Shown here piece after piece: positions 19,706 through 28,348 of a stretch of 64,000 nucleotides of DNA. Location of the stretch: the NCBI GenBank assembly GCA_934100165.1, contig CAKOPN010000005.1, positions 1 to 64,000 of the forward strand, in the 5' to 3' direction. Source of the stretch: an uncultured Bacilli bacterium. GTDB taxonomy: Bacteria; Bacillota_I; Bacilli_A; RF39; UBA660. The notes beneath the pieces are model-generated. The model was not told the origin of the DNA. It made no database searches and saw only the letters and a program-made list of their open reading frames with translations. Every line of letters begins with the position of its first letter. Positions within the stretch are counted from its first letter, which is position 1. The translations under genes were made by a program, and so were the position numbers.

Positions 19706-20751
19706 GAAAAATAATAATATCAACTGGTTACATGGGATCTGGATCATCTGCAATAACTGATCTTGTAAGTGAGTTTGAGGATGTGAATAACAAACATAGA
19801 GATTTTGAATATATATTTTTACATTGCCCAAATGGTGTGTTTGATTTAGAAGATAAACTTTTAGTGGGAAACAATTCGATTAGAAGTGATGAAGCAATAC
19901 ATTCGTTTTTAAAAACAATGAAGGATTTATATGACAAGAAATTTTGGTGGCCAGGTTATTATAAAAAAGTTATTGGTGAAGGTTTCTATGATGAGGTTAT
20001 TCGTTATGTAGATTCAATTACTGACGTTAAATCAAAAAACTACTGGTATTATCAAGAAAATCCTACAAAAAAAATGCAAATAAAATCATTCTTTAAAATA
20101 GCACTTGAAAGAATAACTAAGAAAAAAAATTTAATAAAGAAACCATTACTATATGATGAGATGTTATTATCATATAAAAGTCCAGAGGAATTTTATAAAG
20201 AAACTAGAAAGTTTATTAACAATGTTTTTGAAATGATAGATTCAAGTGATAAAGATTTGTTATTGGACCAATTACTACTACCACATAATGTTTTTAGACT
20301 AGATAATTATTTTGATGATAATGTAAAAGTTATTATAGTAGAAAGGGATCCAAGAGATGTCTTTATTATAAATAAATATGCATGGCAAAAGAAAGGTATA
20401 GATGTACCATATTCTTTTGATGTTAAAAAGTTTTGTAGACAGTATAAAGATATTAGAGCACTAGAAAAACAAAAAGACAATAAAAAAGTATTGCGTGTTA
20501 AGTTTGAAGACTTAGTATATAACTACGATGTTACAGAAGAAAAAGTTCGAAAATTTTTGGGCTATTCAAAAGAAAGTCATGTAAGAAAATTTGAAAGATT
20601 TAATCCTAATATTTCAATTTGTAATACACAAGTTTTTAGCTCTTCAAAAGAATTTGAAAAAGAAACAAAGTACATAGAAAAAGAGTTAAAAGAATTCTTA
20701 TATCCATTCCCTAAAAAGGTTGAATCAAAGATTGAGAATACAATAAACTAA
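19702..20751 (+). CDS. Sulfotransferase-like protein
   Basis: 349 residues. The N-terminal STGYMGSGSSAITD (residues 7-20) has the position and shape of the 5'-phosphosulfate-binding loop. VIIVERDPRDVF, with Arg215 and Asp219, matches the 3'-phosphate-binding motif of PAPS-dependent sulfotransferases. A predicted role is sulfation of a sugar or lipid in the polysaccharide made by this operon. A different P-loop activity remains possible, because the loop is not the canonical PKSGTT form. No PAPS synthesis gene is in the window. The SD is GGAGGGG, directly inside the end of the previous gene. Confidence 0.65.
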   Translation: MRKIIISTGYMGSGSSAITDLVSEFEDVNNKHRDFEYIFLHCPNGVFDLEDKLLVGNNSIRSDEAIHSFLKTMKDLYDKKFWWPGYYKKVIGEGFYDEVIRYVDSITDVKSKNYWYYQENPTKKMQIKSFFKIALERITKKKNLIKKPLLYDEMLLSYKSPEEFYKETRKFINNVFEMIDSSDKDLLLDQLLLPHNVFRLDNYFDDNVKVIIVERDPRDVFIINKYAWQKKGIDVPYSFDVKKFCRQYKDIRALEKQKDNKKVLRVKFEDLVYNYDVTEEKVRKFLGYSKESHVRKFERFNPNISICNTQVFSSSKEFEKETKYIEKELKEFLYPFPKKVESKIENTIN

Positions 20752-20779
20752 GAATAATTAGTAAAAAGAGGAGGGTATT

Positions 20780-23365
20780 ATGGAAGATAAAAAGAAGAAG
20801 TATTTACTAACAGGCTTAATATCATTGGCAATTATATGCATAGTTTTTATTACAAAAAAGATTTTCCCTTTTGGAGGAAATTCAATTATATGGAGTGACA
20901 TGCATGAACAAGTTACCGCCATCTATTATAAATTTTATGATGCAATAAGGGGAAGTGATTCCATATTTGTAGATTTTACCTCTGGTGGTGGTCTTAACTT
21001 TATTGGTGTAATAGCATATTACATTTTGAGCCCATTTACATTAGTACTTTTATTTTTCCCACGTAATATGGTTGTAAATGCAGTATCTATTGTAGTAGCA
21101 CTTAAGATTATTGCATCTTCGCTAACTGCGCTTTATTTTATAAGTAAAACATTTAAAAAGATAAAAACACCATATTCAATACTTTTATCATTGTTATATG
21201 CATTCTCTAGTTATACACTGGTACTATATATAATAACAGCATGGATGGATGCTGTATATTTACTTCCACTTTTAATAGTAGGACTAAAGAAAGTTTTAGA
21301 TTTAGAAGATAATAAGATGTACATAATTATTTTAAGTATTTCTTTAGTATGTTCATTCTACATATCATTTATGATACTTTTATACATAATATTAGCATCA
21401 CTTATTTACCTATATATTTATAAGACAGGAAATAGAAAAAAAGCCATATTTAACTTAGGAGTATCTACAGTTATTTCCCTTTTAATATCATCCGTTGTAG
21501 TTATTCCTACCATGCTTCAAATAGCATCTTCAGAAAGGGCAGGATTCGATTTATCCGTTATTATAAATTCAAAATTTGGTCCACTTTCTGATAAATTATC
21601 ATTTTTCTTTACGAGTGCTATCGCAATAGTACTTACTATAATATTATTACTTAATTATAAAAAACATAAGAAGTTTTCTTTATTTGCTATTTTGAACCTT
21701 GCAATTTTAGCTATTCCAGTAATTATGGAACCAGTTAATAAAATGTGGCATTTTGGTAGTTATGTATATTTTCCATATAGATATGGATTCTTGATGATGT
21801 TCTTCCTTTTAATTATTTCATGTTATGTTCTAGAAAATATTGATAGCATGAAGAGCTTTAAATTTAAATTTGGAAATTATCTTTCATATCTATCACTTGC
21901 TGGAACATTTAGCTTAATGACTATAATAATTTATAAATATAGAATTCGCATATTTAAAGTAATAGACAGGCTAAGCTTAACAAAAGATAAGACAGCATTT
22001 CTTTTAGTGCTTATAGTATTCGTTGCTACAGTTGTAACAGCATTCTTAATAATTACCCAGTTAAAAAATAAGAAAATAAATCTTTACATATTAGGAATAA
22101 TTACAATATTATTTAATTCATATCTTTATATTGGAGGATATGACCCAGAAGGTATTTTAAAAAAACAATATAAGCAGATGCTTAATATGAATGCCATAAA
22201 AGGAGTAACAAATAATTATTACATTAAAGAAGTATCAAGAGATTTAATAAGTAATTACGGTATGGTATCTGGTATAAATACATATTCCAATTTTACTTCT
22301 TTGACTGATAAAACAAACTTTATGACAATGCAAAGACTTGGATATGATTCTTACTGGATGGATACTGAGTCAATTGGGGGTAATCTATTCACTGATATTA
22401 TATTGGCACAAAAATATATAGTAACCAAGAATGAATATAGCGATTTATATTATAAATTTCTAAATGAAGAAAAAGACTTAAAATATTATGAATTTAATAG
22501 TAATATGCCTTATGGCTATAAGATAATAGAAAATGCATCATTAGAAAATTCTAAAAATAGTTTTGAAGCTAGCAACATTGTATATAATTCAATAACCGGT
22601 AAAGAAAATATTTTTGATATAGAAACACTATATGAATCAAAAGAAGATTTAGATAGTTATCCAAAAGATGAAAAAATTAAAAAAGAAATTTCTGTACATG
22701 GGAAAAAGAGAATATACTTAGAAATATTTACAGCATTTGACAGTGTAAACAAGTGTAATAATTACAATGCATTTGATGTTTATGTTAATGGAACTCTTAA
22801 GTACGCTAGTGTACCAAATTCAGATAGAAACGGAGCACTTTTGTTAGGAGACTACGAAAATGAAAATGTTACTATTGAAATAGTATCGATAAAGAAGACA
22901 ATGTTAAATCATATAACAGTAGGAGAGCTAGATTTAAACAAACTTGATGATTTTATTGAAACTTATTATGATGAAACATACGATGTTAAGTTTAATGGTA
23001 ATAGCATTACTATAAATGTAGAAGGAAGAGAAGGAGAGATACTTTTCTTACCAATAACATATTTAGATGGATATTTTTCTAATACTAATGAAATATTTAG
23101 AGTATATGATAACTTTCTAGGAATTAAATTACATGATGGTGAAAACACTATTGAAGTAGTTTACATACCAAAAGGTATCATAATTGGAGCAGTTCTATCA
23201 TTATTAGGAATTGTACTCGCAATCGTATGGATAAAATATTTACAGACAATGAGCATTCCGCTTTTAGAAAACATAGTGTATTACATATATTTAGCTATTT
23301 ATGCACTTGTTGTCTTAATATTTTACATATTGATGCCTATCATGTTTATAAAATCTTTTATATAA
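20780..23365 (+). CDS. yfhO: YfhO family membrane protein
   Basis: 861 residues with about 12 N-terminal membrane helices, an extracytoplasmic domain from about 470 to 800 and two C-terminal helices. The early SDMHEQ, then FTSGGGLN and FPYRYGFLM segments are hallmarks of YfhO, a GT-C-like family linked to glycosylation of lipoteichoic acid or other surface polymers using a lipid-linked sugar. The DPM1-like GT2 at 13110 could supply that donor (inference). Last gene of the operon, followed by a strong terminator. The SD AGGAGGG is 6 bases before the ATG. Confidence 0.85.
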   Translation: MEDKKKKYLLTGLISLAIICIVFITKKIFPFGGNSIIWSDMHEQVTAIYYKFYDAIRGSDSIFVDFTSGGGLNFIGVIAYYILSPFTLVLLFFPRNMVVNAVSIVVALKIIASSLTALYFISKTFKKIKTPYSILLSLLYAFSSYTLVLYIITAWMDAVYLLPLLIVGLKKVLDLEDNKMYIIILSISLVCSFYISFMILLYIILASLIYLYIYKTGNRKKAIFNLGVSTVISLLISSVVVIPTMLQIASSERAGFDLSVIINSKFGPLSDKLSFFFTSAIAIVLTIILLLNYKKHKKFSLFAILNLAILAIPVIMEPVNKMWHFGSYVYFPYRYGFLMMFFLLIISCYVLENIDSMKSFKFKFGNYLSYLSLAGTFSLMTIIIYKYRIRIFKVIDRLSLTKDKTAFLLVLIVFVATVVTAFLIITQLKNKKINLYILGIITILFNSYLYIGGYDPEGILKKQYKQMLNMNAIKGVTNNYYIKEVSRDLISNYGMVSGINTYSNFTSLTDKTNFMTMQRLGYDSYWMDTESIGGNLFTDIILAQKYIVTKNEYSDLYYKFLNEEKDLKYYEFNSNMPYGYKIIENASLENSKNSFEASNIVYNSITGKENIFDIETLYESKEDLDSYPKDEKIKKEISVHGKKRIYLEIFTAFDSVNKCNNYNAFDVYVNGTLKYASVPNSDRNGALLLGDYENENVTIEIVSIKKTMLNHITVGELDLNKLDDFIETYYDETYDVKFNGNSITINVEGREGEILFLPITYLDGYFSNTNEIFRVYDNFLGIKLHDGENTIEVVYIPKGIIIGAVLSLLGIVLAIVWIKYLQTMSIPLLENIVYYIYLAIYALVVLIFYILMPIMFIKSFI

Positions 23366-23370
23366 AGATA

Positions 23371-23408
23371 AAAAAGGCCAGCTCAATTTTGAGCTGACTT
23401 ATTTTTTT
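23371..23408. terminator. Bidirectional terminator at the end of the polysaccharide operon
   Basis: Stem CAGCTCAA/TTGAGCTG at 23379-23396 with loop TT, an A run on the left and a T run on the right. It lies between convergent genes. Confidence 0.85.
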
Positions 23409-24480
23409 ACTTCTTACAAATTTTAAAACCTTTACTTAAAAGATACATTGTTTTATTTATAACTAAGTCGAATTCTCCAACATATTCTGTGACATTTACT
23501 TTAAATCCTTTTTTTAGCTCTTCACTTATGTCACGGAAACTACATTTAGTATAACCATTATTTAAAGCATATTTAATAAGTTCCCAATAAAGAGTATAAA
23601 GTGGAGAAAACTCTTCGTATTTATCATAACTATCACTAAAAATCACTGTAATATCTTTGTTATATACCACAAATATTATACCGCCTAAAACAATTCTTCT
23701 ACCATCCGAATCAGCTATTTTTTTGTAGTGAATGATTCTTTCTTCTAATTCCTTTTTTAATTCTTTATCTTCATCATTGCTTTCAGCAATCTTTTCTTTT
23801 AATTTTTGAATTAACCCATCGATATTAAGCTCCGCTATATATATTTTAGAGTTATCTTTAAGTTTTTCTACTATGCTTTTATAATCTTCAAAAGATTTAG
23901 CAATTTTTCTCTCTAAAAAAGCACTATTTATAATGTTTTTAAACATAGGTAATTCTTCTTCATTAATTTCTCTTATTTCAATATTATATTTTTCATTATT
24001 TTTTATTATATCTTTTGCTTTAACATCCATAGTATCAAGTAATTCATTTTCATCTTTTCCATTTAAATCTAATGTAAAGGCAACATGTTTTTGATTTAAG
24101 TTAGCGTAGCCTAAAGATTTTAAAGATTCAAGTATAGAATTATTTTCACTGCAATAAGGTTCAATCCTTACAAAAATTCCTTTACGTTCTTTAGCAAAGT
24201 TTTTAATCTCTTCTGTAAAAAAAGATAATAACTTTTCATCGTAATAATCAATTAAATAACCGTTTGGTGAATAGAAAACAGACCATTTTTTTAGTTCTTT
24301 TTTCTCAAGTAACAAGCAAGCTGCTACGACTTTATTTTTTTCTTTAACCCCTAATAAATGTGAAATGAAGCCATTTTTTTCTTCAAGCTCGCCCCATTTT
24401 ACAGACTGTTCAAAGTTAGAGCAAGGTAAAACAAGACTAGCTTTTTCAAACTCTTCTTCAGTTAGCATAACAAATTTCAT
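23407..24480 (-). CDS. FemAB/MurM-family aminoacyltransferase (FemX-like)
   Basis: 357 residues. The fold is recognisable from the N-terminal SNFEQSVKWGELEEKNGF start, the FYSPNGYLIDY segment, KHVAFTLDLNGKDENELLDTMDVKAKDIIKN, a helical hairpin of about 50 charged residues (near 225-275) and the C-terminal SPLYTLYWELIKYALNNGYTKCSFRDIS. These proteins transfer amino acids from tRNA to the lysine or other third residue of lipid II, building the peptidoglycan cross-bridge. The coiled-coil hairpin is the family's tRNA-binding arm. It implies a cell wall, in contrast to Mycoplasma. Its amino-acid specificity is not visible. Confidence 0.85.
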   Translation of the reverse strand: MKFVMLTEEEFEKASLVLPCSNFEQSVKWGELEEKNGFISHLLGVKEKNKVVAACLLLEKKELKKWSVFYSPNGYLIDYYDEKLLSFFTEEIKNFAKERKGIFVRIEPYCSENNSILESLKSLGYANLNQKHVAFTLDLNGKDENELLDTMDVKAKDIIKNNEKYNIEIREINEEELPMFKNIINSAFLERKIAKSFEDYKSIVEKLKDNSKIYIAELNIDGLIQKLKEKIAESNDEDKELKKELEERIIHYKKIADSDGRRIVLGGIIFVVYNKDITVIFSDSYDKYEEFSPLYTLYWELIKYALNNGYTKCSFRDISEELKKGFKVNVTEYVGEFDLVINKTMYLLSKGFKICKK

Positions 24481-24576
24481 ATTATCCTCATCCTTTTACC
24501 AAATTAGTATAATAGTTAATATAATAAAAGTCAAATTACCAAGTACCAATTACATAGAATGTAATGGTGAATTTAA

Positions 24577-25272
24577 ATGAATAAATTTTTATATGTAATT
24601 ATTTGCTTTATTTTACTAGTTTTAAACATAATTTTTTTTGCATACAAAGAGAATATAACGACATTTAAATACAATGTCACTTCAGTATCAAAAGAAGAAA
24701 ATCAAATAACAGAAGACTATGAAAGCTCTAAAATATCAATTTTGTTTCCAAATAGCAAATATAGTGATTTAAATGAAATAATTATTGAAAAAATAGATGA
24801 ATATATAAATACATTCATAAAAGGAGTAGAAGAGACTAATAAACAAACGCCATCATTTCCTAGTTATTACTACACACTTTTTATAACATACAAGGAATAT
24901 AATTATCAAAATTATATATCTTATGTTTTCAGAATAGAGACATTTTTAATGGGTGCACATCCAAATCATGAAATGTGGACAATTGTATATGATAAAGAAA
25001 AAAGAGAAGTAATAACTTTAGATGATTTAATAAAAGAAAATAAAAATACTCTAGATATTTTTTCAAAAACAGCAAGAAAAAACTTAATGTATGACAAAAG
25101 AATAATTGATATAACAATGCTTATGGAGGGTACAACACCAGAAAAAGATAATTTTAATAATTTTGTATTTTCAAAAGACGGAATCATATTATTTTTTCCA
25201 CAATATAGTATTGCACCATATTCACAAGGAGAATTTAATACAACAGTAAAATATGGTGCATTAAAAAACTAG
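24577..25272 (+). CDS. Membrane-anchored DUF3298 (PdaC/RsiV-like) protein
   Basis: 231 residues. One N-terminal membrane helix (about 4-22) anchors an extracytoplasmic domain. GAHPNHEMWTIVYD and the C-terminal FFPQYSIAPYSQG are the marks of DUF3298, with a DUF4163-like region before it. Related domains occur in RsiV, which binds lysozyme, and next to the PdaC deacetylase catalytic domain; no catalytic domain is present here. Lysozyme or wall-fragment sensing is therefore possible but unproven. The SD is poor. It is flanked by its own terminator. Confidence 0.75.
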   Translation: MNKFLYVIICFILLVLNIIFFAYKENITTFKYNVTSVSKEENQITEDYESSKISILFPNSKYSDLNEIIIEKIDEYINTFIKGVEETNKQTPSFPSYYYTLFITYKEYNYQNYISYVFRIETFLMGAHPNHEMWTIVYDKEKREVITLDDLIKENKNTLDIFSKTARKNLMYDKRIIDITMLMEGTTPEKDNFNNFVFSKDGIILFFPQYSIAPYSQGEFNTTVKYGALKN

Positions 25273-25300
25273 CAATTAGATTTTGCTAGTTATTTTTTTT
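25265..25300. terminator. Bidirectional terminator between convergent genes
   Basis: Stem AACTAGCAA/TTGCTAGTT with loop TTAGAT, an A run before it and eight T after it. The stop codons of both flanking genes lie inside the hairpin. Confidence 0.8.
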
Positions 25301-27022
25301 ATTTTCTAAATCTCTGTATGCTACTTTTCCAATAGCAGTTTTAGGAATACTATCTCTAAATTCAAATTCTTTAGGTTGTGCATATTTTGCAATATTCTTT
25401 CGGCAATATTTTCTTATTGCCTCTCGTACTTCAAATGTATCTTTTACACCATTTTTTAGAACGATTACTGCTTTTGGTACTTGATTTTTTATCTTGTGAG
25501 CTACTCCAACAACAGTGCAACTTTCTACATACTCACATTTACTAATAATTTCTTCAAGTTCAATAGGGTAAATATTATAACCGTTTGTTATAATCATTCT
25601 CTTAAGTCTTGAAGTGTAATAGATTCGGCCATCATCTTTAATAAAACCTAAATCTCCAGTGTGAAGCCATGTTTTTCCATCATTATGAATAAGTAAAGTT
25701 TTCTTTGTCTCTTCGTCTTCGTTTATGTATCCCATCATTAGAGTAGGGCCATTTATACAAATTTCGCCAACTTCACCATATTCTTTTTCAATATCGCTGT
25801 TTGGTTCAAATATCTTTACCAACATATCAGGATTAGGAACACCAAGAGTTCCATCATGACATAATCTTTCATCTAGAAACGCTGTGTTGCAACAAAATCC
25901 AGTAGCTTCTGATAAACCGTAGCCAACTTTAACTTTTGCAGTGCTGCCATGTTCTTCTAAATAATTTTCCATCTCTTTTTTTAGTTTAGGAGACAAATAA
26001 TCTCCTCCAACTACAACAACTTTAATATCTTTAAAAGCATTAACTCCTGGATCACTACCATTAACTGTCATGTTTAATAATGATGGGACAGCAGGGTATA
26101 CATTTGGTTTGTATTTCTTTAATTCTTTATTTATCTTTTTTGTATTGAGCTGTGGTACAATGATACATTTCATACCCGCAACAAGACAAGTATGTGCGCA
26201 AACTGCAAGTCCAAACACGTGGAATATTGGAAGTGCAGAAAGAACTGAGAAGCCAGGTCTAATATATTCACATACACTAGCGGTTTGTCCAGCCATTGCA
26301 TTAAAGTTTGCATTAGAAATTATTATACCTTTTGGCTTTCCAGTAGTACCACCACTATAAATAATAGCAGCAGGTGTATTACTATCTCTTTTAACATAAA
26401 CATCATGATGAGTATCTCTAAGTAAAAAATCACTCCAAGACATCATTTCATCTTCAAGATGCAGATTTATTGAAGATTTTACATTGTAAAGTATTTTTAA
26501 AATACCTTTCAAACTTGCACTAACTGGTACCATTATAAAATGCTTGACTTTTATATTCCTAGCATTAGGCATAGACACATCAGAGCAAAAAAGAACTGAG
26601 CTGTTAGTCTCTTTTAACGCTCTTTCAATATCTTGAACAGAAGAAAGTGGATGCACTATATTTGCAATAGCACCAATTTTGTTTATCGCATAAATAAGTG
26701 CAAAACTCTCTGGTGTGTTAGGCATACATATTGTGACACACTCGTTTTCTACAATATCAAGGCTACTAAGAGCACGTGCTATCTTATCAATCCTTTTCAT
26801 AAAACCTTTGTAAGTAACTTCTGTCTTATAATAAGAATACGCAATTCTTCTTTCATTTTTTGATGCTGTATCTTTTAGTGCATCATACATACTTCCACGA
26901 AAATAGTTTATATGTTCAGGAATATCTTTATAATATTTAAGCCAAGGCTTTTCCTTATCAAATTCTTTTTCTCTTTTTATAAAACTAATTAGTTTATTTA
27001 TATAATCGTTTACTTTTCCCAT
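25286..27022 (-). CDS. Long-chain acyl-CoA ligase-like (AMP-forming)
   Basis: 578 residues. It has the full set of ANL motifs: YSGGTTGKPKGI (near 219-230), GYGLSEATGFC, the WLHTGDLGFIKDDGRIYY hinge-side motif, RMIITNGYNIYPIELEEI, and the C-terminal catalytic lysine in IPKTAIGKVAYRDLE. It activates a fatty or other carboxylic acid to acyl-AMP and then acyl-CoA. I chose the start at 27022, which has AAAGGA 7 bases upstream; an in-frame ATG farther upstream overlaps the probable operator. Monocistronic, divergent from the phosphoesterase-Nudix gene. Confidence 0.88.
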   Translation of the reverse strand: MGKVNDYINKLISFIKREKEFDKEKPWLKYYKDIPEHINYFRGSMYDALKDTASKNERRIAYSYYKTEVTYKGFMKRIDKIARALSSLDIVENECVTICMPNTPESFALIYAINKIGAIANIVHPLSSVQDIERALKETNSSVLFCSDVSMPNARNIKVKHFIMVPVSASLKGILKILYNVKSSINLHLEDEMMSWSDFLLRDTHHDVYVKRDSNTPAAIIYSGGTTGKPKGIIISNANFNAMAGQTASVCEYIRPGFSVLSALPIFHVFGLAVCAHTCLVAGMKCIIVPQLNTKKINKELKKYKPNVYPAVPSLLNMTVNGSDPGVNAFKDIKVVVVGGDYLSPKLKKEMENYLEEHGSTAKVKVGYGLSEATGFCCNTAFLDERLCHDGTLGVPNPDMLVKIFEPNSDIEKEYGEVGEICINGPTLMMGYINEDEETKKTLLIHNDGKTWLHTGDLGFIKDDGRIYYTSRLKRMIITNGYNIYPIELEEIISKCEYVESCTVVGVAHKIKNQVPKAVIVLKNGVKDTFEVREAIRKYCRKNIAKYAQPKEFEFRDSIPKTAIGKVAYRDLENKKNN

Positions 27023-27040
27023 TACAATTCCTTTCTTACG

Positions 27041-27060
27041 ATGATACGTATCATATTGTA
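27041..27060. promoter_or_regulatory. Palindromic operator candidate upstream of the acyl-CoA ligase
   Basis: A perfect 14-base palindrome ATGATACGTATCAT at 27041-27054, followed within a few bases by another GTATCA half-site (27055-27062 region). Position and shape suit a dimeric repressor acting on the minus-strand ligase gene. No regulator gene is adjacent. Confidence 0.5.
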
Positions 27061-27076
27061 TCACAAAGTAAAATGG

Positions 27077-27107
27077 TTGTAAAACTTAAAAGAAAGTATG
27101 TTAAAAT
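27077..27107 (+). promoter_or_regulatory. Possible promoter of the phosphoesterase-Nudix gene
   Basis: An extended -10, TG-T-TAAAAT, ends at 27107. TTGTAA at 27077-27082 is a possible -35 but the spacing is 19. Confidence 0.4.
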
Positions 27108-27126
27108 ATACGTGAAAGGTAGTGAT

Positions 27127-28257
27127 ATGGTGAAAAAAATAGCAGTATTTACCGACATTCATGGTAATTATGAAGCTTTAAAGAGTATAGTAGAGGACAT
27201 AAAAAAAGATAATTTTGATGAAGTAATATGTCTAGGAGACTTAACAGGAATTGGTCCATCTCCAAAAGAGTGTTTGGATTTAGTAAGAAAAGAAAATATT
27301 AAGTTACTCTTAGGTAATCATGAATTGTATCAGCTAAAAGGAACTGATATTGATAGTAGTGCAGAGCATGTAAAAGAACATGAAGCATGGGTTAAAGGAA
27401 ACTACACAGACGATGATATTAGTTACTTAGAAAATTGTAAATTAACATATGAATTTTTGTATAAAGGAAGAATGTATACTTTTTCTCACTTCTTTATTGA
27501 AGATGAAACAAAAGATTACCCATTCTACAATTTTGATATATTAAAAAACACAGATAAAATAAAAAATCTTTCTTATGAAAATATTTTTATAGGACATGAG
27601 CATAAACCATTTGAAATAAAAGTAAATGATAGATTATTTTCTTGTTTAGGTAGTAGCGGTTGTACGAAATCAAATGTAACTTTTTACACGGTAATAGAGT
27701 TAAACGACGATACTGAAACAATTAGAAGAAAAATAATTACATATGACAGAAAACAATTTGAAAAAACATTTAAAGAAAAAGAATATCCTTTAAAAAATGA
27801 AGTAGGAGAAATATTCTTTGGAATAAAAGAAAATGAAGACATGGTAAAAGAAAAGTCATGTGGAGCAGTAGTATACAAAATAGAAAATAATAATGTTTTA
27901 TATCTTTTAGTTAAACATAATAAAGGACATATAAGTTTTTCAAAGGGACATGTAGAAAAAGGTGAAACAGAAGAGATGACTGCTAAAAGGGAAATAAAAG
28001 AAGAGACTAATATTGATGTATCAATAGATAAGAACTTTAGAGTAGTTAGGACATATAGTCCAAAAGAGAATGTATTAAAAGACGTAATTTTATTTGTGGG
28101 AAAAGCTGAAAATAATGATGCGAAAAGGCAAGAATGTGAAATAGAGAAAGTTATGTGGTTACCTTTTGATAAAGCTTTTGAAAGTTTAACATATGATACT
28201 GATAGGGATGTACTAGAAAAGGCAAAAAAGTATCTAGTAAAAAATGAAAAAATATAA
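27127..28257 (+). CDS. Metallophosphoesterase fused to a Nudix hydrolase
   Basis: 376 residues with two enzymes. Residues 1-170 are a calcineurin-like phosphoesterase (YfcE/MJ0936 type) with metal motifs DIHGN, GDLTGIGP, GNHE, SHFF and GHEH. After a linker, residues 240-376 are a Nudix domain with the box starting at residue 275 (GHVEKGETEEM...REIKEET), including the REIKEE catalytic glutamates. The Nudix half resembles diadenosine tetraphosphate hydrolases (SCGAVVY, FSKGHVEKGE). The two activities may act in sequence on a nucleotide, or be a house-cleaning pair. ATG 27127 follows AAAGGTAG; the longer frame from 27073 would run through the promoter. Confidence 0.88.
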   Translation: MVKKIAVFTDIHGNYEALKSIVEDIKKDNFDEVICLGDLTGIGPSPKECLDLVRKENIKLLLGNHELYQLKGTDIDSSAEHVKEHEAWVKGNYTDDDISYLENCKLTYEFLYKGRMYTFSHFFIEDETKDYPFYNFDILKNTDKIKNLSYENIFIGHEHKPFEIKVNDRLFSCLGSSGCTKSNVTFYTVIELNDDTETIRRKIITYDRKQFEKTFKEKEYPLKNEVGEIFFGIKENEDMVKEKSCGAVVYKIENNNVLYLLVKHNKGHISFSKGHVEKGETEEMTAKREIKEETNIDVSIDKNFRVVRTYSPKENVLKDVILFVGKAENNDAKRQECEIEKVMWLPFDKAFESLTYDTDRDVLEKAKKYLVKNEKI

Positions 28258-28264
28258 TTTTACA

Positions 28265-28293
28265 TTGACAAAAATTAGTTAAAATTGTAATGT
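28265..28293 (+). promoter_or_regulatory. Promoter of the heterodimeric ABC exporter
   Basis: TTGACA at 28265-28270, 17 bases, TAATGT at 28288-28293. A small hairpin (ACTCT-CAAAA-AGAGT) follows in the leader near 28303-28318 and could be regulatory. Confidence 0.6.
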
Positions 28294-28348
28294 TTATATT
28301 GGACTCTCAAAAAGAGTATTTCCTTAATATATAAGAAAGGATAGTTAT

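Noticed and set aside
27073..27126. Extended N-terminus for the phosphoesterase-Nudix protein
   Set aside because: The extra 18 residues would cover the promoter; ATG 27127 has an SD and begins directly at the DIHGN-containing fold.
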